Assembly: GCA_031761405.1 (NCBI GenBank)
Contig: JASEVX010000013.1
Location: 39,694,601 to 39,758,600, forward strand
Reading direction: 5' to 3'
Source: Serripes groenlandicus
Lineage: Eukaryota; Mollusca; Bivalvia; Cardiida; Cardiidae
Length of the DNA: 64,000 bases
A model generated the notes under the pieces. That model searched no databases. It saw only the letters and a list, made by a program, of their open reading frames with translations, and had not been told where the DNA came from. The position numbers and the translations under genes were made by a program. How positions within the stretch are numbered: the stretch's first letter is position 1; each line of letters begins with the position of its first letter. This document shows positions 10,858 through 21,262 of the stretch, piece by piece.

Positions 10858-12410
10858 TCCCCCATTACATGGGGGTGACATATTGTTTTTGCCCGTTCCG
10901 TCCGTCCTTCCGTCCGTCCTTCCGTCTGTCACACTTGTTTCCGCTCAATAACTGAAGAACGCTTGGGCATAGGAACTTCATACTTGGTATGCAGGTTGGT
11001 CATGACCAGTAGCTGACCCCTATTGATTTTGATAACAGAAGGTCAAAGGTCAAGGTCATGGTGACCTTGTGAGGTAAAAAATGGTTTCCGCTCAATAACT
11101 GAAGAACGCTTTGGCTGAGGAACTCTATACTTGGTATGCAGGTTGGCCATGCCTAGTAGAAGACCCCTATTGATTTTGAGGTCAGTACGTATAAGGTCAA
11201 GGTCACAGTGACCATGAGCTTGAAAGGTCACAGTGACAATGAGCTGATAAATAGTTTTTGCTTGGGCCCAGGAACTTCATACTTGATGTGCAGGTTGGTC
11301 ACCACCAGCAAATGACCCCTATTAATTTTAAGGTCACTAGGTCAAAGGTCAAGGTCACAGTGATCAAGGTCACATCCGTCACACTTGTTTCCGCTCAATA
11401 ACTGAAGAACGCTTGGGCATATGATCTTCATACTTGGTATGCAGGTTGATCATGACCAGTAGATGACTCCTATTGATTTTGATGTCAGAAGGTCAAAGGT
11501 CAAGGTCATGGTGACATTGTGAGGTAAAAAATGGTTTCTGCTCAATAACTGAAGAACGCTTGGGCCGAGGAACTTCATACTTAGTATGCAGGTTGGCCAT
11601 GCCCAGTAGAAGACCCTATTAATTTTTAGGTCAAGGTCACAGTGACCTTGAGCTGAAAGGTCACAGTGACAATGAGCTGAAACATTGTTTTTGCTTAATA
11701 ACTGTAGAATGCTTTGGCCATGGAAGTTAATACTTGGTGTGCAGGTTGGTCACCACCAGTAGATGACCCCTATTGATTTTGAGGTCACTAGCTTAAAGGT
11801 CAAGGTCATGGTAACCTTCAGCTTAAAAATGGTTTCCTCTCAATAACTAAAGAATGCTTATGTTGAGGAACTTCATACCTGGTGTGCAGGTTGGTCCTAA
11901 ATGACCTTTGTTGAATTTGTTTGATTTTGAGGTCACAAGGTCAAATGTCGAAGGTCATGGTAACCTTCAGCTGAAAAATGTGTTTTACTCAATAACTCAA
12001 GAGCGCTTATACCCAGGAACTTCATACTTGGTGTGCAGCTTGGTCCTAACCTGTAGATGACCCCTATTGATTTTGATGTCAGTAGGTCAAAGGTCAAGGT
12101 CAAGGTGACCTTTGGCTGAAAAATGGTCAATAACTGAAGATTGCTTGGGCCCAGGAACTTCATACTTGGTGTGCAGGTTGGTCACCAGCAACAAATGACC
12201 CCTATTGATTTTGAGGTCACTAGGTCAAATACCAAGGTCATGGTAACCCTCAGCTGAAAAATGGTTTCCGCTCAATAACTGAGGATTGTCACTGTTGCTT
12301 CATCTCCAGTCCAAAACTAAAAAATTCATCTCCATCATTTCTTTTCCTCCCCTACGACCACACAAATGGGGAGACAAGCGCTTTTTCAAAAAAGCAATCT
12401 CTAGTTTTAA
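10858..12410 (+). mobile_element. ATGTCTCCCCC element with GGTCA-rich tandem interior
   Basis: Starts TTATGTCTCCCCCATTACATGG and CCGTCCGTCCTTCCGTC; ends ACAAATGGGGAGACAAGCGC. The interior has about eight diverged units with CTCAATAACTGAAGAACGCT, CTTCATACTTGGTATGCAGG and AGGTCAAAGGTCAAGGTCA. No transposase is visible. Confidence 0.7.
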
Positions 12411-12689
12411 TATTGAAAAAATACTAGGACTATTTAGGTGAAGCTAAGGCGTAGCCGTATAAGCGGAAGTGTAGTTTAACTGTGACTTCCGGGAGCGATT
12501 TTGAAATCGTAAACTGAATTATTTTTTAAGAAAAAATAATTCGTTAAAAATTGGGATTTTCTGGTATCAGAATCATAAACTATATTGCAATACATTTCTT
12601 GTAGGTCAATAAAACAAAATATATAGAAAGGGGATTCTATATACCCCCTAAGAACAGTTTCTGTGTGGTAAGACAATTGTGTACATCAC

Positions 12690-12927
12690 TTAACTCTTTC
12701 CCAAATACAACAAATCTGCAGCAGACGACTTTGAAAACATTAAAAGTCAAAAGTATGATAACTCTCTATAAATGAAAGAACAAATATTGAGTAAAGTTAA
12801 AATAATTGTGGCTAAAGGAGAAATTATTCATTATGATCAATTTCCCCTTTTGCAACATTATGTATAACAAAATCATCTGCTGCAGTGGCATAAGAAAGTG
12901 TCTGTTTGTCTGGGAATTAAAGGCATA
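12690..12927. mobile_element. Family T MITE
   Basis: TTAACTCTTTCCCAAATACA...GTCTGGGAATTAA; both subterminal CTGCAG motifs present. Confidence 0.7.
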
Positions 12928-13004
12928 TTCTTGATCTATATTTGACTATTCTAAATTAACAATTGCAATATTTTGATGGTTATTAAGTGTCAACCAGTTA
13001 TTAT

Positions 13005-13168
13005 ATTTTAACCCTTTCCCCCACACAACAAGTTTGCAACAAGAATACTTTTGAGAACTTCTAGTCAAAAATATTGAAATTGAAACTATAGTTGTTAATA
13101 GAGTTGCAAACATTGTGGCAAATGGAGAAATTACACTTTATGTGGATGTCTATTTTTCCAATTGTAAT

Positions 13169-13200
<32 letters not shown>
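13005..13200. repeat. Half family T followed by a poly(A) run
   Basis: AACCCTTTCCCCCACACAAC through GGAGAAATTAC, then about 31 A at 13170-13200. The right MITE half is gone. Confidence 0.5.
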
Positions 13201-13201
<1 letters not shown>

Positions 13202-13321
13202 TGAATTTTGTTAATTTTTTACCTGTTATAATATCATAATAGTTGTGACACGTGAAATGTTACAACTATATTTTGATACCGAGGTGTAAACATTGTGGGA
13301 AAAGGAGGATGAACTTGCTGG

Positions 13322-13558
13322 CTAACCCTTTCCCTAATACGACAATTCTGCAGCAGACGACTTTGAACATATTTTGTATTTTGTCAAAATATGTTAAATC
13401 TCTATAATTGAATGGATAACCTTTGACTAAAAGTGGAAAACATTGTGACAAAAGGAGAAATTGCACGTTTTGTGCAATTTCTTCTTTTGTTACTATATTT
13501 TCAAAAAGCCATCTGCTGCAGAGGCGTCAGAAAGCGTCTATATGAGGGAAAGGGTTAA
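13322..13558 (+). mobile_element. Family T MITE, full length
   Basis: CTAACCCTTTCCCTAATACG to TATGAGGGAAAGGGTTAA; one TTAA changed to CTAA. Confidence 0.85.
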
Positions 13559-13995
13559 ATAAGCCAGTTGTCCTATATATATTGCCTCACTATGTTTTCA
13601 GAACTTTTCATTTGGAGTTGGTGTCAAAAATCATCCGAGTAAAGGAAAGGGTAAAATTGTCTATAAATTGATCGTGCATTAATTCAATGGTTCTTGACAG
13701 TTAAAACATTGGCATTTTTTTGTTTTACCATATGACTGAAAAAAATGTGTTATTTTGATTGGCCAATAAATGTATCATGGTGCTAGAAGAGATCTATATT
13801 AAGATTGCATACTACATTACATCATCACGTTTCTGATTGGTTGTCTAAAAATAGGCATGATTGGTTTAAATGACGTTAAAGGTTTTGAATCAAGCGAAAT
13901 TTGCTTAAATTGAGATTACAACAAGTTCTAATTCAGTGGAAAAGATCTATATTAATCCTTTACAAATAGTCACGGGCTTGAGAGTTGGATTTTCT
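13559..13995. other. No gene seen
   Basis: A family T scrap at 13590-13655; the rest is AT-rich and unassigned. Confidence 0.4.
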
Positions 13996-14700
13996 TTAAC
14001 CCTTTCCCACTTACAAAAAATCTGAAGGAGACGACTTTGAAAACACCTGGACAAAAATTAAATTAATTACTGAAGATAGTTGAAAACATTGTGACAAATA
14101 GTGAAATTGCTCAATATTTCTCAATTTGCCATTGTGTTTTCAAAAATCGTCTGCTGCAGATGCGTCAAAATGGTCTACTGGAGGGAAAGGGAGGGTTAAC
14201 CCTTCCAATAGTTCATTCCTGTTTAGTAGACAATATTCATAATTTCAAAATTTCATAATTTTTTGGGGGGTAAAAAAAGCATTAAATGATTTTGAAGAAA
14301 TTGTGGTCTAATTGTTAAGTCAAACAGTTTAACCTTTTCTCTCATAAAGACACTTTCTAAAACCTATGCAGTAGACGGCTTGTTAAAAACATGGCAACAA
14401 AATGAGCAAATTCTTCTTTTGTCACCATAGTTTCAACTCGATTCAATTATTGTACTTTCATTTTCAGAGATTTTCCATTTTTTTCTTCTAGATGTTTTCA
14501 AAGTCGTCTGCTGCAAAATTGTTGTATGTGGGAAAGGGTTAAACTACATAACTTTTTATTCTGGGCCATCTTTTGTCCTGTTTTCCAAAATCCTGTTGAT
14601 GTTCGTCATTCTATATCATATTCTAAGTGTATCGAAAGTCATTGACTCGGCAGAGGTGTCAATTATCATCTCTATCAGGGAAAGGGTTTAATAATCTATC
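13996..14700. mobile_element. Two family T MITEs and a fragment
   Basis: Copies at 13996-14200 and 14328-14543, both with CCCTTTCCC-like and GGGAAAGGG ends, and an end fragment at 14650-14690. Confidence 0.65.
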
Positions 14701-14900
14701 AAGGTCAAAGTTGATTTTTAGCAATTAGTGTTAACCTAGTTTTAAGGGGAAGTTTTAATTGGACGGTTGCCCAAAGATCATTATTGATCATTTAAGTTAT
14801 TGCATAATCTTTGGGAACCATTGATCTTTAAACACATTTTGTAGCCAATGACTTTTTTGAAAACATTGCTTTCAACTCTATTAATTAAGTATTCTTTCAT
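14701..14900. other. Short unassigned stretch
   Basis: Contains an imperfect palindrome around CCAAAGATCATTATTGATCA and TCTTTGGGAACCATTGATC; possibly another short inverted-repeat element. Confidence 0.3.
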
Positions 14901-14901
14901 C

Positions 14902-15360
14902 TAGCCCTTTCCCACATACAACAAATCTGCAGCAGATGAATTTGAACACATCTAGGCATAACAGAGAAAATACCAATAAATGAATGTTTAATTACTGAAA
15001 AAAAAATGAAAACATCGTGGCAAAAGAAGAAATTGCTCAAAAGGAAGAATTGCTCCTTTTGCCATAATATTTTCAAAAGTCGTCTGCTGCAGAGGCAGCA
15101 GAAAGTGCCTGTATGAGGGAAAGGGTTAAGAGATTTTCAAAAATGTTGCCTATAAGTTTTCAAAGTGGTCTGCTGCTGATTCGTTGTATGTGGGAGAGGG
15201 TTAACCCTTTCCCACATACAAACCCATTTTGACGCCTCTGTAGTAGACAACTTTGGAAAACACTGTGGCGAAAGGAATAATGGCTCATGATGACAAAGTT
15301 CCCCTTTTGCCACAATGTTTTGCAACTCTGTAAATGAAAGAATAGGTTTTACCATATTTT
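14902..15360. mobile_element. Two adjacent family T MITEs
   Basis: 14902-15129 is complete; an end fragment (15130-15203) meets a third left end TTAACCCTTTCCCACATACA at 15201. Confidence 0.7.
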
Positions 15361-15397
15361 TTGCCTATGGGTTTTCAAAGTGGTTTTGTTTTTGTTT

Positions 15398-15640
15398 TTC
15401 TTAAGGATTTAACTCCATTTTCAACATTAATTTAGCTAAATCATGGCCACAGTTCAATTATTCATGATCCCTTTGTAAACAAACCAGTACTAGTTTAGAG
15501 AATGTGCCTTGCCCAAGGATACTTCACCATGACTGCTGCTACTGGGGATAGAACCCGAGAGCTAGGTTCCAAATCCCCCGACATCATCCACTCAACCACG
15601 ACGTTGTCCACTCAACCACGGCAGATTCATTTGGTGGAGT
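15398..15640 (-). mobile_element. Diverged SINE-S
   Basis: ATTCATGATCCCTTTGTAAAC, GCCTTGCCCAAGGATACTTC, GGGGATAGAACCCGAGAGC; the head region is duplicated (ACGTTGTCCACTCAACCACG). Confidence 0.6.
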
Positions 15641-15656
15641 ATTGATTAGAGCATTT

Positions 15657-15903
15657 CGAGGGCTTGGCGTGAAACGGTTGTAACTAAAGACCTATTTTGA
15701 AAACCCTTGTTTAGGGGCAATTTTGACCCCTTTGTAAACAATGCAAATTTAGGTGCCATTGCTCAGAATGAGCAATGGCTCCTAAATTTCCATTGTTTAC
15801 CAAGAAAAATGATTTAACACTCATAAAGACTTTATGGCGAGGTGATTAACCTTGGTAAAAATATACCAATTTTAGTTACAACCGTTTCACGCCAAGCCCT
15901 CGA
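15657..15903. mobile_element. GGGCTTGGCG palindromic MITE, best copy
   Basis: About 33-bp perfect inverted ends beginning TCGAGGGCTTGGCGTGAAAC; the whole 247 bp is close to a palindrome. Confidence 0.88.
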
Positions 15904-16029
15904 TTTGCCTGGAGAGCCAGAGACACAGACTTAAACTCATACCAAAACCTTCAAGCTGGCAATGGCTTCCTCTCCTTCAGGTGCTCAGGATTAGCAAAAC
16001 TACTTACACAAACCTCCTGCGGTGTATTG

Positions 16030-16215
16030 GTCAGTCTTGGAACAACAGGTCGGCGAGTCCGCGGGTTGCTGGTTCGATCCCTGACCAGGTCATACCAAAG
16101 CAGACATTAATAATGGTAGTAGCCTCCTAAGGATCAGCACTTTGCATTACAACTGACTCGCTGGTGTCAGGATAAACACTGTGATATAACTGATAATTTA
16201 TTGAAAGAAGCATAC
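16030..16215 (+). mobile_element. SINE-G, diverged
   Basis: Head GCTGGTTCGATCCCTGACC, body CATACCAAAGCAGACATTAA and GACTCGCTGGTGTCAGGATA. Confidence 0.55.
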
Positions 16216-16284
16216 AACACCCTGCAAAATAAATTACTGTCAGTCAACTCTGTCAGGATAAAATTACCAATATAGGATATTCTA

Positions 16285-16512
16285 TTAACCCTTAATTTCC
16301 CTCATACGACAATTCTGCCGCAGACGACTTTGAACATATTTGGTCAAAAAATAGAATCTCTCTATAATTGAATGGATAACCCATGACTAAAAGTGGAAAA
16401 CATTGTGGCAAAAGGAGAAATTGCTCGTTTTGAGCAATTTCTTCTTTTGTCACTATGTTTTCAAAAAGCCGTCTGCTGCAGAGGTGTCAGAAAGCGTCTA
16501 TATGAGGGTAAT
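16285..16512 (+). mobile_element. Family T MITE
   Basis: TTAACCCTTAATTTCCCTCA at left (4-base insertion in the terminus); right end degraded to ATGAGGGTAA. Confidence 0.75.
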
Positions 16513-16584
16513 ATTGTTTAACATGTTGCTAGTGGGTGTTATTATCCCAATTGACATGCAGTGTGATTATTTTAAATCATTTTT

Positions 16585-17598
16585 AGCTCTACTGGCCAAA
16601 GGCCAGAAGGGCTTATGTCGTGGCAATTTGTCCGTCGTCCGTGCGTGCGTGCGTCCGTGCGTCCGTCCGTAAACAATTTCTTGTTAACACGATACAGTCT
16701 TCACTTTTGATTGTATCTCAACCAAACTTATACAGTAGTTAGATATCCATGAGAGCTCGGTTCCTTTCGAAAACCAGCCAGATCTGCCCATGCATGACTG
16801 TATTATGGCCCTTGAAATGGTCAAAATTGCTATAAAAGAGCTTGTTAACACGATACAGTCTTCACTTTTGATTGTATCTCTACCAAACTTATACAGTAGT
16901 TAGATATCCATGAGAGCTCGGTGCCTTTCAAAAACCAGCCAGATCCGCCCATGCATGACTGGATTATGGCCCTTGAAATGGTCAAAATTGCTATAAAAGA
17001 GCTTGTTAACACGATACAGTCTTCACTTTTGATTGTATCTCTACCAAACTTATACAGTAGTTAGATATCCATGAGAGCTCGGTTCCTTTCGAAAACCAGC
17101 CAGATCTGCCCATGCATGACTGTATTATGGCCCTTGAAATGGTCAAAATTGCTATAAAAGAGCTTGTTTACACGATACAGTCTTCACTTTTGATTGTATC
17201 TCAACCAAACTTATACAGTAGTTAGATATCTATGAGAGCTCGGTTCCTTTTTTAAACCAGCCAGATCCGCACATGCAAGACTGGATTATGGCCCTTGAAA
17301 TTGTTCAAATTGCTATAATTGAGCATGTGAACACAATAGAGGCTCTATTTACTATCTGATCTTCACCAAACTTAGATAGTAGTTAAATATTGATGAGAGC
17401 TTGGTTCCTTTTGAAAACCAGCCAGATCCGCCAAGACTGGATTATGGCCCATGAAATTGTAAAAATTGCTATAATACAGCTTGTGAACACAAAAGAGCCT
17501 CCATTTACTATCCAATCTTCACTATACATACATACTCTGGATTGAAAATGACCAAAGAACCATACCAGTAGAGCATAGGCCCTCATGGGCCTCTTGTT
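16585..17598 (+). mobile_element. CTCTACTGG element with 161-bp internal tandem units, copy 1
   Basis: Ends AGCTCTACTGGCC and CCAGTAGAGCAT are inverted; the element finishes GGGCCTCTTGTT. Inside, CTTGTTAACACGATACAGTC recurs at 16680, 16841, 17002 and 17163, then more diverged units. A GTCCGTGC microsatellite lies near the start. Confidence 0.8.
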
Positions 17599-17600
17599 CT

Positions 17601-17752
17601 TGGTAAACAATGGAAATTTAGGTGCCATTGCTCGTTCTGAGCAATGGCACCTAAATTTGCATTGTTTACAAAAGGGTCAAAATTGCCCCTAAACCAGGGT
17701 TTTCAAAAAAGGTTTTTAGTTACAACTTTTTCACGCCAAGCCCTCGATATGG
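17601..17752. mobile_element. Half of a GGGCTTGGCG MITE
   Basis: Centre palindrome and right end TCACGCCAAGCCCTCGA are present; the left arm is lost where it abuts the preceding element. Confidence 0.75.
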
Positions 17753-17754
17753 TG

Positions 17755-18150
17755 GCAAAAGAAGAAATTACCAATTTCTCCTTTTGTCACATGATTTTTG
17801 ACTTTATTTAATAATTCTACTTTCATTTATAGAGGTCTTTCATATATTTCCCGGGAATCCGCTGTGGTCGAGTGGTTAGCATCGGGGATTTCGAAACCGG
17901 GTGTCCCGGGTTCGATCCCCAGTCGCGGCACTACGGTCATGGTGGAGTGCTCTTGGGCAAGGCACATTTTCTAGCCTAGTACTGGTTTGTTTACCCAGGG
18001 ATCATGAATAATTAAATTTAATTGCGCGCTAAATGACCTTAGCTGTCGATGCGCCATAAAACAATATACATTCATTCATTCATTCATATATTTCCCCCAT
18101 ATGTTTTCATAGTCATCTGTTGCAGATTTGTTGTATGTTGGTAAGGGTTA
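17755..18150. mobile_element. Family T MITE interrupted by a SINE-S
   Basis: Core at 17755-17852 and right end at 18100-18150 (TTGGTAAGGGTTA) flank the SINE. Confidence 0.7.
17853..18084 (+). mobile_element. SINE-S, complete, Ser-tRNA-like head, CATT tail
   Basis: The head GCTGTGGTCGAGTGGTTAGC...GGGTTCGATCCCCAG resembles a Ser/Leu tRNA with A and B boxes. CATATATTTCCC flanks both sides (17841-17852 and 18085-18096), a target-site duplication. Confidence 0.88.
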
Positions 18151-18231
18151 TAATTATGTGAAATTCAAAACTATTGAAATTGAGAAAGATGGACTAGGGG
18201 AGATAATCTCACACAATGTACCTTGGATTTG

Positions 18232-18890
18232 ATAACAAGATTTATTAACAATTTTGAGACCCTTCTCCATTTGCATCGGAAGCAGTCCAGCTATTGAAAA
18301 CATTGTGGCATAAGGAGAAATTGCTCATTGTGGGCAATTTCTCCTTTTGCTACAATGTTTTCAACTATTCAATTAATATTTTTTCTACATAAAACATAAC
18401 AAGATTTATTAACAATAATGAGACACTTTCCCATTTGCATTGGAAGCAGTCCAGCTATTGAAAACATTGTGGCATAAGGAGAAATTGCTCATTGTGGGCA
18501 ATTTCTCCTTTTGCTACAATGTTTTCAACTATTCAATAAATATTTTTCTACATAAAACATAACAAGATTTATTAACAATAATGAGACACTTTCCCATTTG
18601 CATCGGAAGCAGTCCAGCTATTGAAAACATTGTGGCATAAGGAGAAATTGCTCATTGTGGGCAATTTCTCCTTTTGCTACAATGTTTTCAACTATTCAAT
18701 AAATACTTTTTCTACATAAAACATAACAAGATTTATTAACAATAATGAGACACTTTCCCATATGCATTGGCAGAAGTCCAGCTGTTGAAAATGTTGTAGC
18801 AAAAGGAGAATGTGCTCATTGTGAGCAATTTCTCCTTTTGCTACAATGTTTTCAACTCGATTTAGTAAATATTTTTTCTACATAAAAAAT
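18232..18890. repeat. MITE-derived satellite, about 164-bp unit, four copies
   Basis: ATAACAAGATTTATTAACAA starts near 18232, 18396, 18559 and 18723. Each unit contains the family T core palindrome but not its CCCTTTCCC ends. Confidence 0.88.
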
Positions 18891-19044
18891 AACAAGACTA
18901 TTTACAATAATGAGACGCTTTCCCATTTACATCCGAAGGAGACAATTAAACTGCTGAAAATATGATGGAAGAAGGAGAAATTTCTCATTATGAGCTCCTT
19001 TTATCACAACAATTTTTCTGGTGCAGATGCTTTTGTTTGCAGGT

Positions 19045-19274
19045 TTAACCCTTTCCCTCATACAGCAATGCTGCAGCAGACGACTTTGAACGTATTTTGT
19101 CAAAATATAGAAAATCTCCATAATTGAATGGATAACCTATGACCAAAAGTGGAAAACATTGTGGCAAAAGGAGAAATTGCACGTTTTGTGCAATTTCTTC
19201 TTTTGTCACTATGTTTTCAAAAAGCTGTCTGCTGCAGAGGCGTCAGAAAGCATCTATATGAGGGAAAGGATTAA
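19045..19274 (+). mobile_element. Family T MITE, full length
   Basis: TTAA both ends; CTGCAGCAGACGAC near the left and CTGCTGCAGAGGCGTC near the right. Confidence 0.87.
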
Positions 19275-19434
19275 GATCTGTATTTGAATTTATGTAATTG
19301 GATCTGAAGGTCAGAAGTTCCATGAATGGCAAACAATGTAAAGCTTAGAACCAGACTGCAAAGATGTGCAGTATGATCTGAATCTACACAATTAAAGTAA
19401 TGAACATTTCTATAAATCTAAGTATCATATTTAT

Positions 19435-19900
19435 TTGATTGAGTTGGGTTTAACGTCATTTTCAACAATTATATCAGGGCGGCCTGTTCATCTATGTCCA
19501 TGTTTTTCCTGGCTCTGTCACACCAGTACACCACACAACATTCTTTTCAAGCAAATGACACTTGTCACAGATTGACTTTTATGAAAAGTCGCGAAGAATA
19601 TTTGCTGAGTTGGTATTTGAAAACCATTGGATTGACATCCTGTGTTGCTTTCAATGATTGACTAGGGTTTAACGCCGTTTCCAACAACTTTTCAGTCATA
19701 TCACGGCAACCAGTTCACCTACTCATGCATTTCCAGATTTTTCCACACCAGTACACCACACAACATACTTTCCAAGCAACTGGCTGCTTTTTCCACATGG
19801 ACTGTTAAACAGCCCACTGCATTAAAGACGAATGTCACACTGACTTTTTTCAAATGTCGGAAAGAATGTTGGCCGAGCTTGGAAATTGTGTTGCTTCCAA
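19435..19900 (-). mobile_element. Two reversed SINE-V copies in tandem
   Basis: GGGTTTAACG starts both (19447 and 19665); the second retains CTCATGCATTTCC, CACACCAGTACACCACACAA and the AGACTGTTA region. Confidence 0.65.
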
Positions 19901-19934
19901 CAGCAGAGCTATCAGGTCTCGGCAGTATCCTAAT

Positions 19935-20283
19935 TAAAAAAGAAGTGGTAAAACAATGTGGCATTATAAATAAGCAATTCCTCTTTTTGCCACAATGTAA
20001 TCAGCGTTGGTCTGCTGCAGATATTTCAAAATGGGACAGGAGGGTAAAACCTTTTCCTACATATCGACACTTTCAGACATCAGCCACTGCAGCAGACGAC
20101 TTGAGAAAACATAGTGGCAAATGGAGAAATTACTCATGATGAGCAATTTCACCTTTTGCCACAATGTTTTCAACTCTATTCACCAAAAATTCTTGCATTT
20201 ATAGAGATATTCCATATTTTAATATCGCCGTTTTCAAAATCCCCTGCTACAGATTTGTTGTATGTGGAATGGGAGTGTTAATG
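19935..20283. mobile_element. Two family T MITE copies downstream of gene A
   Basis: A partial copy to about 20045, then 20045-20283 with ACCTTTTCCTACATATCGAC and GAATGGGAGTGTTAA. They end about 120 bp from the gene A stop. Confidence 0.6.
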
Positions 20284-20333
20284 TAGCAATGTCTATAAGC
20301 TTCTTGCTTCGATAAAAAGAACAGATATGAAAT

Positions 20334-20339
20334 TTTAAT
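20334..20339 (-). promoter_or_regulatory. Candidate poly(A) signal of gene A (ATTAAA)
   Basis: ATTAAA on the minus strand, about 65 nt past the stop codon. It is the commonest variant of AATAAA. AT-rich sequence makes chance matches likely. Confidence 0.35.
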
Positions 20340-20403
20340 AAATTATTCTCTGACAAAATGTTGATTTTGTTTGCTACGTAATGAAAATGTTTGTAGAAGA
20401 TCT

Positions 20404-21262
20404 TCAATATTTTGAAGTTTGCTTTCTTCGCGATGTGTTCACTGTTGGTTTGATCACATTCTTTCTGAATGGCGAAGCCCCATTTTGAATGCTCTGATCT
20501 AGAGACCCTCTTCTGGCCTGTGTACGGCCGGGTCTACGATATAAAGTTCGCTGTTGACTGTACGTTGGTTTGTAATTCGCATTTTCATCCACTTTTGTGT
20601 GTTTAAGCTCCTGTATAGCCTTTCGAAGATTTTCTATTGTCTTTTCTTTTTCAAGGTGTTGAAGTTTTTCTGTTTCAAGAATTCTGCACTTCTCGGTTAA
20701 AACATTTTTCTCTGATTTGAGCGAGTTGATCTCACTCTCGCTATTATCAAGCTGATGTCTCAAACTCTTTCTCGTGTTTTCAAGTTTATTTATCGATATA
20801 GAATAATCATACATCTCGCTTACTATTTTCTTCGAATTATCCGTTTCTTTTTTAAGTTCCTGTTCATACTGCCTCCTCATGAATAAAGCGTCTTTGACGA
20901 GATCGGGTAAGGAATACTTACTGTCATGGTCGCCCAGTATGTAATGACACTGTGTTATCTGACCCTCTAGTTCATTCAGCCGGTTTATTAATTTATCTAT
21001 CTCCTCGTCCAACATGTTTGTCACCTGCTCCGTGTTCATCTTCTCATTACCATCCACCTCGTCAATCCCCTTATATTTCCTCCCATCTGTCTGTGCTTTA
21101 TCCCTGTCAACGCTTTGATTTTCGTCTTTCACTTTGTTGAAGACTTGGTTCAGCTTATCTTGCACTGGGTCTGGCTGTATTAGTAGAAGATCTACTTGTG
21201 TTTCCACAGATACATCTGGTAGGCAATCATCTGTTGAAATGGTTACCTGTTCTTTCAGTTTT
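20404..21262 (-). CDS. Gene A exon 4: linker with DEVD, coiled coil and basic tail
   Basis: The acceptor is TTCCTACAG/AAAACTG (phase 2), and the exon runs to the stop TGA/TAA-class codon at 20404..20406 after TSRRKQTSKY. In order it holds an acidic linker with DEVD at 21052..21063, a segment KYSLPDLVKDALFMRRQY, heptad-rich helix (EMYDYSISINKLENTRKSL onward through KAIQELKHTK) and a basic tail with YRRPGRTQARRGS. The segment with MY..S.....LE aligns with gene B (MYIHSQEMKNLE). The longer open frame reaching 21435 reads into intron 3 and is not coding. Confidence 0.82.

Noticed and set aside
20952..21140. Plus-strand open frame
   Set aside because: Antisense shadow of gene A exon 4.
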